64,000 nucleotides of DNA from the NCBI RefSeq assembly GCF_003353175.1, contig NZ_QHKS01000003.1:364052-428051 (forward strand). The letters are read 5' to 3'. The position numbers and the translations under genes were made by a program. This DNA comes from Paraburkholderia lacunae (lineage in GTDB: Bacteria > Pseudomonadota > Gammaproteobacteria > Burkholderiales > Burkholderiaceae). The notes under the pieces were generated by a model. The model worked only from the letters and a program-made list of their open reading frames with translations, made no database searches and was not told the origin of the DNA. Shown piece by piece: positions 28,317 to 36,938 of the stretch (positions within the stretch are counted from its first letter, which is position 1; each line of letters opens with the position of its first letter).

Positions 28317-28354
28317 GTTGCGCTGAGCCGCGGCGGGCGGCTGCGCAAAAAAAG

Positions 28355-28386
28355 AACGGCGGTGCAGTGCGCATCGCCGTTTTTTT
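28355..28386. terminator. Bidirectional intrinsic terminator
   Basis: An 11-bp stem (28355-28365 with 28371-28381, one G-T wobble) and a 5-nt loop, with a T-run to 28386 on the plus strand and an A-run (28347-28353) on the other side. It ends the glycosyltransferase gene and can also serve the reverse-strand SYLF gene. Confidence 0.88.
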
Positions 28387-28539
28387 GATGGCTGCTGCAC
28401 CGGCCTCGCAGCCCCGGCGTCAGCCTGATGGAACATGGACTGCGTTTGACCCGCAGCGTTTGGTCCGCTGCGTTTGACCCAGTTACCGCCTCGTGCGAGC
28501 CCGGCGGATCAAACGCAGACCCGTCAACCGGTGGCGCGC

Positions 28540-29127
28540 TTAGATCTTCAGGCGCGATACCTTGGTGCCCTGGAGCGATACATCGGCCATCAGGCCGGCA
28601 TTGGTCAGCACGAACACTTGGACCGGCGCCGTAGCCGTGGTCGTATCGATCGCGCCGTTCGCGCCCACCTTGACCAGCGCCACCGAGGCGTCGCCACCCA
28701 CGGCCCAGCCGTCCGAGTTGCGGAATTTGTCGAGCGAGTCCTGCGTCATGAACAGGAAGATGATGGCCTTCGACTGCGCACCGGCCTGCAGACCGAGTGA
28801 GCCGGAAACCGTGCTGTAGTAGCCGACCGTGCCGCCGCCCACGCGCAGCGCGCCTTCGCCGTACTGGCCGCCGACAATGAAACCTGCTTGCAGCACCGAC
28901 GGGAACACGAGTACGCCGCGCGCCTTCGACACGAGTTCGCGCGAGCCCGTCACGGAGGTGAACAGCCGGGACATGGTGCCGTCGACGCTGGCGTCGATCG
29001 ACTTGCGTTTGGATGCATCAGTGGACGCCGTGTCCTGGCTGCTCCCGGTCGTTGTACAACCGGCGAGTGCAAGGCCTCCGAAAGCGAGCGCAGCGGTAGT
29101 CTTCAACATGAAGTTTCGTCTTTGCAT
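28540..29127 (-). CDS. SYLF (YSC84-like) lipid-binding lipoprotein
   Basis: A 195-residue protein. The N-terminus MQRRNFMLKTTAALAF with the lipobox LALAGC (Cys24) marks it as a lipoprotein. The mature part is a complete SYLF domain (SKARGVLVFPSVLQAGFIVGG in pieces, GEGALRVGGGTVGYYS, LGLQAGAQSKAIIFLFM, DASVALVKVGANGAID). Such domains bind phosphoinositides in eukaryotes; in bacteria the role is unclear and probably lies in the envelope. It is monocistronic. Confidence 0.9.
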   Translation of the reverse strand: MQRRNFMLKTTAALAFGGLALAGCTTTGSSQDTASTDASKRKSIDASVDGTMSRLFTSVTGSRELVSKARGVLVFPSVLQAGFIVGGQYGEGALRVGGGTVGYYSTVSGSLGLQAGAQSKAIIFLFMTQDSLDKFRNSDGWAVGGDASVALVKVGANGAIDTTTATAPVQVFVLTNAGLMADVSLQGTKVSRLKI

Positions 29128-29512
29128 CGTTTTTCTCCATCGTGGTTCCTGGGCGCAACCTCAAATGTAGCGGCGGGTTGCCTTTTCGTTATATCACACG
29201 CAAGCCTTGATTGCTGTCTTCGCGGGTTCGCTAAAAGCCTTGTGTGGCGGGGCTTTGCGCCAGATCGCAAAACTCGATGCTGTAAATCTGACCGGCCTCG
29301 GGAGGCGCTTGCCGGCCGTTTGGAAAGTGCGGCCGCGTGGGTCCGGGCAGCATCATGCCCGATAACTGTCCGCACGAAGAAGCCGGCACTCCGGCAGCGC
29401 GACGCACTCGTTTTTACCGATTTTCGCGTCGTACTGGCGTCGTGCGAATGGTGTTGAAATCGAATTGAAAGTGTCGTCGGGATGCCGCAACAGCGACGTG
29501 GTCGGCCGCTCG
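29128..29512. other. Gene-free gap of 385 bp
   Basis: No gene was recognised. Predicted frames here are antisense shadows or lack a start with a ribosome site. It should contain the promoter of the SYLF gene at its left end; no clear element can be named. Confidence 0.45.
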
Positions 29513-29959
29513 TCAGCCGTTGTTCGCCGGACTTTTCACCGGTGGCCGCCGCAACACGCGGCGGATGACGCCGATCAGCGCGCCGATCGCGAACAGCGTG
29601 ATGGCCGGTACGATCCAGTAGCCGACGAAGGCGTGCCAAAGGTAAGCGAAGAGAGTCGCGCGGCGCACGCTGTATTCATCGCGGGCCTCCTGTTGACGCG
29701 GCGCGTTGGCGGCCAGCACGTCGGCCGGGCAGCCGGCTGCCTGCGCTTCGTCGGGTTTGCCGTGACAGCGCGCGGGTGCGCCGGCGGCGCGTTGTGCGTC
29801 GGTGAAATTCCAGGTGGTCAGCGCGCGGTCGAGGTCGACGTTGTTATACGCCATTTCCTCCCGGATCTCGTTGACCGCGACGATTGCCACCGGCACCGCC
29901 CAGAATATGATCACGACCAGCCACCGCCTCAACCAGCGGTTTTTATGTTTCGATACCAT
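29513..29959 (-). CDS. Two-helix inner-membrane protein of unknown function
   Basis: A 148-residue protein I do not recognise. It has a basic N-terminus (MVSKHKNRWLRRW), a first membrane helix (LVVIIFWAVPVAIVAV), a hydrophilic loop of about 75 residues with two cysteines (ARCHGK, AGCPAD), and a second helix (FVGYWIVPAITLFAIGALIGV) followed by a basic tail (RRVLRRPP). The topology predicts both ends in the cytoplasm and a periplasmic loop that could form a disulfide. It is isolated, with long gaps on both sides. Confidence 0.7.
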   Translation of the reverse strand: MVSKHKNRWLRRWLVVIIFWAVPVAIVAVNEIREEMAYNNVDLDRALTTWNFTDAQRAAGAPARCHGKPDEAQAAGCPADVLAANAPRQQEARDEYSVRRATLFAYLWHAFVGYWIVPAITLFAIGALIGVIRRVLRRPPVKSPANNG

Positions 29960-30165
29960 CCTTGCCTCCGATCGATGCGCTTTGGCATCAACGACAAGAT
30001 GGCGGCCCGTCTAATGTTGTGTGTGGGGGTGGGCCGTCTCCGCAGCCATCATAGAAGAAAAACGGCGCGTTCGCGCGAATGGGCTGTGAAGCTGCTGTGG
30101 ACGGGCGTGAAGCGGTTGTGAAGCGACCAGGGAGGGACGGTGAAGCTTGGCTATGGGGCGCGCGC

Positions 30166-30240
30166 GATGAAGCGGCCTATGAAGCGGCGATGAAGCGGCG
30201 ATGAAGCGGCGATGCAGCGGCGATGAAGCGGCGATGAAGC
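30166..30240. repeat. 11-bp tandem repeat (gatgaagcggc)
   Basis: About seven head-to-tail copies of gatgaagcggc; most are exact, one has an extra base (ctatgaagcggc at 30177-30188), one has a single change (gatgcagcggc at 30211-30221), and the last is partial. They lie in the 367-bp gap between the two-helix protein and psiF. Because the unit is 11 bp, the array has all three frames and is unlikely to code. Confidence 0.88.
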
Positions 30241-30326
30241 ACCAGCGCGCCAGGAAGTAAAAACAGCGACCGCGCCGGAGAACGGCGCGGCCCTGTTCAG
30301 GCAAGGCGCGGTGATGCGCCGCGCGA

Positions 30327-30623
30327 TTAGTTAGCCGGCGCGGACGACAGGCAGGTCTTCATGAACGCCTTGCGGTCGTCGCCTTTCTTGCCGGCGGCCT
30401 GCGTGTTGCACGCCTTCATCTTGTCCTGCTGGCTCATCGGCGCAGCGGCGGCCGGTTTCGCCGACAGGCAGGTCTTCATGAAGGCCTTGCGTTCGTCGCC
30501 CTTCTTGTCGCCGGCCTGCTTGTTACAGTCGGCCATTTTCGTTTGCTGGCTGTTCTGCGCGAACGCCGGCGAAACGAGGACCGCGCCCAACACCAGCGTT
30601 GCGATTGCGGATTGGATCTTCAT
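30327..30623 (-). CDS. PsiF-repeat secreted protein
   Basis: A 98-residue protein with a signal peptide (MKIQSAIATLVLGAVLVSPAFA). The mature part is two PsiF repeats, each with MxxCN..A..KKGDxRKAFMKTCLS: Cys pairs about 20 residues apart. The family is named after the phosphate-starvation-inducible psiF of E. coli; the molecular role is unknown. No pho box was identified in the upstream gap. Confidence 0.9.
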   Translation of the reverse strand: MKIQSAIATLVLGAVLVSPAFAQNSQQTKMADCNKQAGDKKGDERKAFMKTCLSAKPAAAAPMSQQDKMKACNTQAAGKKGDDRKAFMKTCLSSAPAN

Positions 30624-31071
30624 GTGACACTCCCTTCGGTGGTGAAAACGTTTTTAGTGGTCGTGCGCGCAGGCGTCAACGGCATCCGGGACACCCCCGG
30701 CACGTCCATGGTGGCAATTGCTGTCTGCCAGAACGGACAAAAACGCATTCCGGTTGACAAGCCGCGACGGTGGTTTTCCCTACCTGGCGGGGCAGGGGAA
30801 GCCGCCCTCCAGTGTAGGGGTGCACGGATCGCGGCACTGTCAAGTTATGTTATGCATTCCAGATTAATTGACATGGAAAATTCAAACAGATCACCGCCGT
30901 GGGTGGTGAAATGATGAAAGCTTTAGCCACGAAATCGGCATTGCGCTTGTGGACAATCGAATAAGAAATAGGCAGGAAATTTCGCTGTCGATCGCGCGGG
31001 TAATATGGGCTCGAATTCCGTGCCGAGATGCTGCTCATCTCATCAATCACGCATGTCAAGGAGGCTACGCC
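30624..31071. other. Gene-free gap of 448 bp between divergent psiF and yciI-like genes
   Basis: No gene is supported. The right half (30840-31000) is more AT-rich than the surroundings and probably carries the promoter of the YciI-like gene, whose Shine-Dalgarno (AAGGAGG) is at 31058-31064. No -35/-10 pair with correct spacing could be defended. Confidence 0.45.
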
Positions 31072-31368
31072 ATGCACTACCTGTTGATGTACGATCTCGT
31101 GTCCGACTACCTCGAACGTCGCGGCGCGTATCGCGACGAGCATCTGAAACACGCATGGGCGGCGGTCGAGCGCGGCGAATTGCTGCTCGCGGGCGCGCTG
31201 TCCGACCCGGTCGATACGGCTGTGCTGCTCTTCCAGAGCGACTCGCCCGCGGCCGCCGGCGCCTTTGCCGAGGCCGATCCATATGTGCTTGCGGGTCTCG
31301 TGACGCGTTGGCGCGTGCGGCCATGGACGACCGTGGTGGGCGAGCACGCGTCGCAACCGGTACGCTAG
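31072..31368 (+). CDS. YciI-like protein
   Basis: A 98-residue ferredoxin-fold protein. It starts MHYLLMYDLVSDYLERR and has YRDEHLKHAWAAVERGELLLAGALSDP, with the conserved His of the YciI family and the FAEADPYV motif. Family members are small dimers thought to have lyase or dehydrochlorinase-like activity, with an unknown natural role. A consensus Shine-Dalgarno decides this start; the longer open frame from 30949 is not needed. Confidence 0.88.
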   Translation: MHYLLMYDLVSDYLERRGAYRDEHLKHAWAAVERGELLLAGALSDPVDTAVLLFQSDSPAAAGAFAEADPYVLAGLVTRWRVRPWTTVVGEHASQPVR

Positions 31369-31959
31369 AACCAGCGCCCTGAACTTCTTTCGAGCACCAC
31401 GGATACCGAGGCGAACGCGTGCCTGAGCGCTGCCGTTCGCTGTTTCACCGCATCGCGCCGATGACGGGCAAGCTCAGTTGGCGCGGTGCTCGTGCGCGCT
31501 GCATCAGCGATCAAATTCGTTCGAAGCGCATCGAAATGATTCGCGGCGCATTTCGCCGCGCATTTCGCCGATTTCATCAAAGCTATTCGCCGCTGATCCT
31601 TTGCCATTTCGCTGCCCAATGGCTCGTTTTGTCGCCGGAACCAACCGTCTTTCTGTTATGGCAATTCGAATAATGACGCAGCAAAAAGGACAAGATTGTT
31701 TCCATCCGTAACACTTGTCTCAGGGATATTCACGCAAACCCTGGTGGTGGTATGCTTCGTGCACAAATTCTCCCATGCACGAGTGAGACCACGTTTTGTG
31801 CTTCGCAATAGGGACAAACCGCACTAACGCAGTGCGGCGCTGACCGACAAACAAAACGTACAAAACATATTTGTGCAACCGAGGGCTGCACACGGATCGT
31901 GAAAGTTGAATCCGTGGCGGTCCAAAGCCGCGGCCCGGCCAGGCCGCGTGGAGAACTCC
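31369..31959. promoter_or_regulatory. 591-bp upstream region of the transposase-derived gene
   Basis: No gene is supported. Two signals stand out. First, a perfect inverted repeat ccgcact/agtgcgg with a 5-nt spacer at 31819-31837. Second, overlapping its left side, tcgcaatagggacaaaccgc at 31803-31822, which closely matches a segment in the bceA-bceB gap (35006-35027). The Shine-Dalgarno GGAGA lies just before the ATG at 31960. Confidence 0.5.
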
Positions 31960-33126
31960 ATGTTTTTCGATGAGCTAAGCAATGAAGAATGGGCGCTGCT
32001 GGCAGCGCTTGTCTCCGATGAGCCGGCCGTCCGTCTGAATCGACGCGGCCGGCCGCGCGCCGAACCACGTATCGTGGCGAATGCCGTCCTGTGGATTCTG
32101 ACAACTGGCGAACCCTGGTCGAGGCTGCCGGCCCGCTATCCGTCGGGTCCCACCTGCCGGCGCCGTTTTGAAGAATGGCAATTGAACGGCACCCTCCTCG
32201 AGATGGTTCGGCTGTTATCCCAAACCGGGCGTACCTTCGCGTACGTCCCGCAACCGGCGCCGCCCGTCGCGGCCAAACCCGCAGCACCGGTAGCAGCCCC
32301 TCCCAGCGCGCGCGAAGACAGTCTGCGCGGCGTGTCCTGGAAAAGCCCCGAGTCATGGCAGGCGCCCGGCGTGGCGAACCGCTTGAGCAGTTGGCGTTCC
32401 GCCGATCCGATCGCCGACATGACGCGCCAGTTGTCCGGCGTGGCGGAGATGCCGCCGGTGCCGTCCGCTCACGCGGGGCGGGCCGGGCAGTCCAGCTTCG
32501 CCCAAACGGATGCGATGGACGCGATGGACGGCATGACGTCCGCCGCCATTGCCGAAGGCCAGCCGCAACAATCCGACGACCAGCGCAGCCCGCTGTCGAT
32601 GAGCCTCGCGCCACGCGGCACGCAGGTCGCCGACCGGCGTGGCTATATGATCTACGTGGTGGCGGAGCAGGTGCCTAACGCGATGTATCGCGCATGGGCG
32701 GAGATCATGAAGGACGGCAAACGCGTCGAGCGTTCCGGTCTGGTCGGCCCGCGCTTTGCGCAGGCGGAAGCGGCGGAGCAGTACGCGCTCGACTGGGCGC
32801 GGCAGTGGATCGACCGCGAATGCCGCACGCTGGCGGCTGCGGGGACTGCGCCTGTCGTCAATGCCGCTGTGCCGGTTGCACGTCCGTCGCCGGCACGTCC
32901 GCTACCGGCATCTCCGCTACCAGCACGTCCGTTGCCGTCCATGCGTCAGGTGCCGGAGCCGGTTACGGTGAATCACGGCGCGCCATTGCATGGTCCTCTG
33001 GGTGCGTTCCGCGGTCCGCTGCGCCGTTATCCGGGCGAACCGGCTGCAACGGCTACGGCAGCCACAGAGAGCAGTGCATCAGATCGTTTTCCGGCGTTCC
33101 CAGAACTCATCTCCCACGCGGGGTGA
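31960..33126 (+). CDS. Protein with IS5-type transposase DNA-binding domain, no DDE core; probably domesticated
   Basis: A 388-residue protein. Residues about 5-85 match the N-terminal DUF4096 domain of IS4/IS5 transposases (LSNEEWALLAALV, then RGRPR, NAVLWILTTGEPWSRLPARY and RRRFEEWQLNGTLLEM). Instead of a DDE catalytic domain there is a Pro/Ala linker, a second compact segment at about 228-290 (GYMIYVVAEQVPNAMYRAWAEI onwards in pieces, ending DWARQWIDREC), and a Pro-rich tail. No terminal inverted repeats were seen around it. It is intact, has a good ribosome site (start 31960 rather than 31906), and lies convergent to bceA. A DNA-binding regulator derived from a transposase is inferred; its targets are unknown. 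Confidence 0.72.
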   Translation: MFFDELSNEEWALLAALVSDEPAVRLNRRGRPRAEPRIVANAVLWILTTGEPWSRLPARYPSGPTCRRRFEEWQLNGTLLEMVRLLSQTGRTFAYVPQPAPPVAAKPAAPVAAPPSAREDSLRGVSWKSPESWQAPGVANRLSSWRSADPIADMTRQLSGVAEMPPVPSAHAGRAGQSSFAQTDAMDAMDGMTSAAIAEGQPQQSDDQRSPLSMSLAPRGTQVADRRGYMIYVVAEQVPNAMYRAWAEIMKDGKRVERSGLVGPRFAQAEAAEQYALDWARQWIDRECRTLAAAGTAPVVNAAVPVARPSPARPLPASPLPARPLPSMRQVPEPVTVNHGAPLHGPLGAFRGPLRRYPGEPAATATAATESSASDRFPAFPELISHAG

Positions 33127-33231
33127 GCACCGCAGTACCCCGCGGCCGGTAGGAGCAACCCGCCGCAGGATCCCGCTTCATCCGTTGTGACTCACTGGCG
33201 CTGTCTTATTGACGTCCTTCATTGACGGCCT

Positions 33232-34797
33232 TCATTGGCGTCCGTACGTGTCGTCGAAGCGCACGATGTCGTCTTCGCCGAGATACGAACCGGACTGCAC
33301 CTCGATCATTTCGAGCGGCATCTTGCCCGGGTTCTCCAGACGGTGGGTGACGCCCAGCGGAATGTACGCCGATTCGTTTTCGGAGACGATAAAGCGCTCT
33401 TCACCCCGCGTGACGAGCGCTGTGCCGCGCACGACGATCCAATGTTCGGCGCGGTGATGATGCATTTGCAGCGAGAGCCGCGCACCCGGTTTCACGACGA
33501 TGCGTTTGACCTGGAAGCGCTCGCCGGTGTCGACGGAATCGTAGTTGCCCCACGGCCGGTGCACCTTGCGATGGCTGGCCGCTTCCAGGCCGCCGTCGCT
33601 GCGAATCCGTCCGACGATCTTCTTGACGTCCTGCACGCGCGATTTGTCGGCAACCAGAATTGCGTCCGCCGTTTCCACCACGACCAGATCCTGGGTGCCC
33701 ACGCAGGCGATCAGGCGTCCTTCCGAGTGCGCGAAGGTCGAGCTCGCGCCTTCGAACATCACGCGGCCGCGACCCACATTGCGCTCAGCGTCCTTGTCCG
33801 AGATTTCCCAGATCGCATCCCATGAACCCACGTCCGACCAACCCGCCTGCAGGGGCACGACTACGCCGGAAGCGGCAGTCTGATCGTTGCCCAGTTGCTC
33901 CATCACAGCGTAGTCGATCGAATTCGACGGCGAGGCGCCAAACGCGTCGCGTTGCAGACGGAAGAAGTCGCCGTCCGCCTTGCCGCCCGCAAACGCCGCC
34001 TCACAGGCTTCGTAAATGGCCGGCTGGAAGTGGCGGATCGCCTTCAGCCAGGTCGACGCGCGCATGATGAAAATGCCGCTGTTCCACCAGTACTCCTGCG
34101 ACTCGACATAACGCTGCGCCAGCTCCAGATGCGGCTTTTCGACGAAGCGGTCGAGTTTGTGCGCGGCGATCGAGCCGGCTGCTGCGGCGTTGTCTTCAGC
34201 GCTGTGGTTAGGCATGCCTGGCTGTGTACCGAGCGCCGCGCCGATACGGATATAGCCGTAGCCGGTTTCCGCGCGCGTCGGCACGATGCCCATCGTCACG
34301 ATATGGCCGGCCTCGGCGTGCTGCACGCCCGTGGCGACCGCCGCACGAAAGCCGTCGATGTCGGTGACCGCGTGATCGGCGGGCATCACGACCATGATGC
34401 CGTCCCCGTCCTGCGCGGCGATCGACAGTGCGGCCACCGTGAGCGCCGGCGCGGTGTCGCGGCCGACGGGCTCGAGAATCAGCCGGCTCGCTTTGCCGCT
34501 CGTGCGCAATTGCTCGGCGGTCGTGAAGCGATGCTCTTCGTTGGCCACCACGACGAGTTGCTCGGCGAGGAGGTGACCGGCTTCGAGTCCGTCGAGACGG
34601 CGCGTCGTGGATTGCAGCAGCGAATCATCGCCGAGCAGGCCAATCAGCTGTTTCGGGTACTGCTCGCGCGACATCGGCCACAGGCGTGTGCCGGAGCCGC
34701 CCGCGAGAATGACGGGGTGAACCTTGAGCTTGACGTTCAGGGACATGGCTTGCGTGGACCGGGTGTCGGCAGGCGTGGCCGTAACCGGAGCTGTCAT
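33232..34797 (-). CDS. bceA: Bifunctional mannose-1-phosphate guanylyltransferase / mannose-6-phosphate isomerase
   Basis: A 521-residue type II PMI-GMP that makes GDP-mannose. The N-terminal pyrophosphorylase domain has the signature GGSGTRLWPMSREQYPKQL, the catalytic-site blocks VMPADHAV and RFVEKP, and YWWNSGIFIM. The C-terminal cupin isomerase domain has RPWGNYDSVDTG, LSLQMHHHRAEHWIVV and IPLGVTHRLENPG. The start at 34797 (MTAPVTATP) follows GAGGAG; a later ATG at 34746 (MSLNVK) is possible. It is divergent from the bceB-K operon across a long AT-rich gap and supplies GDP-mannose for the polymer and for the dehydratase at 48854. Confidence 0.93.
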   Translation of the reverse strand: MTAPVTATPADTRSTQAMSLNVKLKVHPVILAGGSGTRLWPMSREQYPKQLIGLLGDDSLLQSTTRRLDGLEAGHLLAEQLVVVANEEHRFTTAEQLRTSGKASRLILEPVGRDTAPALTVAALSIAAQDGDGIMVVMPADHAVTDIDGFRAAVATGVQHAEAGHIVTMGIVPTRAETGYGYIRIGAALGTQPGMPNHSAEDNAAAAGSIAAHKLDRFVEKPHLELAQRYVESQEYWWNSGIFIMRASTWLKAIRHFQPAIYEACEAAFAGGKADGDFFRLQRDAFGASPSNSIDYAVMEQLGNDQTAASGVVVPLQAGWSDVGSWDAIWEISDKDAERNVGRGRVMFEGASSTFAHSEGRLIACVGTQDLVVVETADAILVADKSRVQDVKKIVGRIRSDGGLEAASHRKVHRPWGNYDSVDTGERFQVKRIVVKPGARLSLQMHHHRAEHWIVVRGTALVTRGEERFIVSENESAYIPLGVTHRLENPGKMPLEMIEVQSGSYLGEDDIVRFDDTYGRQ

Positions 34798-35473
34798 GAT
34801 GGACTCCTCGAGGCTGGGTGAATGCTGGGTGAATGCGTCGAGTTTTAACACGAAGTAACGAGTCAATAAAAGCGAGTTAAATAGAGGTTATATAAAAAAG
34901 CCAATAAAATTAGTCATTCCGTGACGCCAGAATGTCTGTTTAATTTTTAAAAAAATAAAAAATTCAGGAAAAAAATCAGAGGCAATTTTTTTACACGGGC
35001 GAATGTCGCAAAATAGGGACGAACGGCAGCGCGTAAGCTTTGTAGGCAAACAGGGGGAAATGGCGGTCCAGGCTTTCAGTAAGGCACTCAACTGGTCTTT
35101 CGAACACCGAAACCGGCAACAATTGCCGAACAAATTCCGAAAAAATATCGAAATTCTGACCGATACATTTTGAGATTTTTTGCTGTCTTGCAGTCCGAAT
35201 TTTAATGCCGCTTTATTGATACCTGTACAAGGGTATTCACTCATTCCGACACGCGTTCTCCACCTCGGCCACCTGGATGGCTATCTGGATTTTTTTGGAG
35301 CGGAGAAACGGCGTGGCAATAGCACAGGCCAATTGGTTTCGCGGCGCGCATTCAGTGGTAGGGCGCGCATGCCGGCGTTGGGCGTCCTGATGCGGGGCTG
35401 ATGTGCATAACCGGGTACCAGAAATTCAACCAACCGACGGATGGCCCTTGACTGACGAACTGAGGTGCAGCGC
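34798..35473. promoter_or_regulatory. AT-rich divergent regulatory region of the exopolysaccharide operons
   Basis: A 676-bp gap between the divergent bceA and bceB starts. The part 34855-35010 is strikingly AT-rich with many A- and T-tracts, unlike the rest of the window. It contains tcgcaaaatagggacgaacggc-type sequence at 35006-35027, closely similar to 31803-31822. A GG-N10-GC pair (35025-35038) fits only the minimal sigma-54 rule and could be chance. No JUMPstart/ops element was found. Long untranslated leaders and silencing by an H-NS-like protein are plausible inferences. Confidence 0.6.
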
Positions 35474-36871
35474 ATGCTGAGCGTTCTATCGAGAATCATC
35501 GACATTGCGATGGTCGCCCTCGGCGCCTGGATTGCGGCGGCCGTGCACGGCGGGAAATTCGTGTGGCTGGACGACATGCAAAGCATTTCGCTCGCGTTCG
35601 GCTGCCTGCTGGTGGTGGTGTTTTTCCCCGCGCTCGGCATCTATCAGTCGTGGCGCGGCAAGCCGCTGTACGACCTGCTGTGCCGCGTGGCGGGCGGCTG
35701 GCTGATGGTGGAGGTCACCGGCATTCTGATCAGCTTCAGCCTGCACCGCTCGGACAGCCTGTCGCGCTTGTGGCTCGTGTACTGGGCGGCGGCCACCATC
35801 GTGCTGCTGATCGTCACCAAGATGATCGTCTATTCGATCCTCAAGGGATTGCGCCGCGAGGGTTTCAATCAGCGCGCGGTGGCGATCGTCGGCGGCGCGC
35901 CGTACGGCCGCTTTCTGATCGAGCAGATGCGCAGCCGGCCGGAAGCGGGCTTTAGCCCGGTCGCCGTGTTCGATGAAGACGGCACGATCAATCCTTATGA
36001 AGACCCGGAGGCTGCCGACGCGATCGAAGGCGTGCCGGTCGAGCGCGACTACCAGCGCATGATCCAGCTGGTGCGCCAGCGCGCGATTCGCGAACTGTGG
36101 CTCGCACTGCCGATCTCGAAGGAAAAGGCGATCCACCGCTTCGTGATGGACCTGCGCAACGATTTCGTGAACATCCGTTTCATTCCGGATGTGCGCAGCC
36201 TCACGCTCTTCAATCAGCCGATGGTCGATCTGCTCGGCGTGCCCGCGATCAACCTGGCCGCCTCGCCGATCACCGATCTGCGCGTGCTGCCCAAGCGCAT
36301 TTTCGACCGCATGTTCGCGCTCGCCGCACTGAGCGCACTGTTGCCGGTGATGCTCGCGATCGCCGTGGCGGTGAAGCTGAGCTCGCCGGGGCCGGTGTTC
36401 TTCCGCCAGAAGCGGAAGGGCATCGACGGCAACCAGTTCGAGATCTACAAGTTCCGCTCGATGAAAGTGCACAAGGAAGAGTCCGGCAGGATCACCCAGG
36501 CCACGCGCCGCGACCCGCGCATCACCGCGGTCGGCGCATTCCTGCGGCGCACCAGCCTCGACGAATTGCCGCAATTCATCAACGTGCTGCGCGGCGAGAT
36601 GTCGGTGGTCGGTCCACGCCCGCATGCGCTCGAACACGACGACATCTACAAGGATCTGGTGAAGGGCTACATGCACCGCTACCGGATCAAACCGGGCATC
36701 ACCGGATGGGCGCAGATCAACGGCTATCGCGGCGAAACCGACCGCATCGAAAAGATGATGGGCCGCGTCAAGCTCGATCTGTACTACATGCAGCACTGGA
36801 CCTTCTGGCTCGACATCAAGATCGTCGTGCTGACGCTGTGGAAGGGCTTTGTGGGCAGCAACGCTTATTGA
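35474..36871 (+). CDS. bceB: Undecaprenyl-phosphate glucose phosphotransferase (priming transferase)
   Basis: A 465-residue polyprenyl-phosphate hexose-1-phosphate transferase of the WbaP/WcaJ type. Four N-terminal helices are followed by a CoA-binding-like central domain ([17 protein letters not shown]), one further helix ([21 protein letters not shown]) and the catalytic domain with [25 protein letters not shown] (in pieces), [27 protein letters not shown] and [17 protein letters not shown]. It loads the first sugar, probably glucose-1-phosphate, on the lipid carrier. The ATG at 35474 has GAGGT 6 bp upstream; a GTG at 35465 is less likely. Confidence 0.93.
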   Translation: MLSVLSRIIDIAMVALGAWIAAAVHGGKFVWLDDMQSISLAFGCLLVVVFFPALGIYQSWRGKPLYDLLCRVAGGWLMVEVTGILISFSLHRSDSLSRLWLVYWAAATIVLLIVTKMIVYSILKGLRREGFNQRAVAIVGGAPYGRFLIEQMRSRPEAGFSPVAVFDEDGTINPYEDPEAADAIEGVPVERDYQRMIQLVRQRAIRELWLALPISKEKAIHRFVMDLRNDFVNIRFIPDVRSLTLFNQPMVDLLGVPAINLAASPITDLRVLPKRIFDRMFALAALSALLPVMLAIAVAVKLSSPGPVFFRQKRKGIDGNQFEIYKFRSMKVHKEESGRITQATRRDPRITAVGAFLRRTSLDELPQFINVLRGEMSVVGPRPHALEHDDIYKDLVKGYMHRYRIKPGITGWAQINGYRGETDRIEKMMGRVKLDLYYMQHWTFWLDIKIVVLTLWKGFVGSNAY

Positions 36872-36938
36872 GCGACAGCCGCGCAATGCATCGCGCGTCT
36901 GCTGTTCCGAACCAACTCAATTCTCCGAGGTGTAATAC

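Noticed and set aside
30166..30240. CRISPR array
   Set aside because: Units are 11 bp and contiguous, without spacers.
31419..31673. Small plus-strand frame (84 codons) in the gap before the transposase-derived gene
   Set aside because: No ribosome site, no similarity and biased composition; treated as non-coding.
35025..35038. GG-N10-GC pair as sigma-54 promoter for bceB
   Set aside because: Only the minimal rule is met; several such pairs are expected by chance in a gap of this size, and it would leave a leader of more than 400 nt.
35180..35401. Small plus-strand frame (73 codons) in the bceA-bceB gap
   Set aside because: No ribosome site and no patterned composition; a leader peptide cannot be excluded but is not supported.
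34798..35473. JUMPstart/ops element (ggcggtag core) for RfaH-like control
   Set aside because: No convincing match on either strand.
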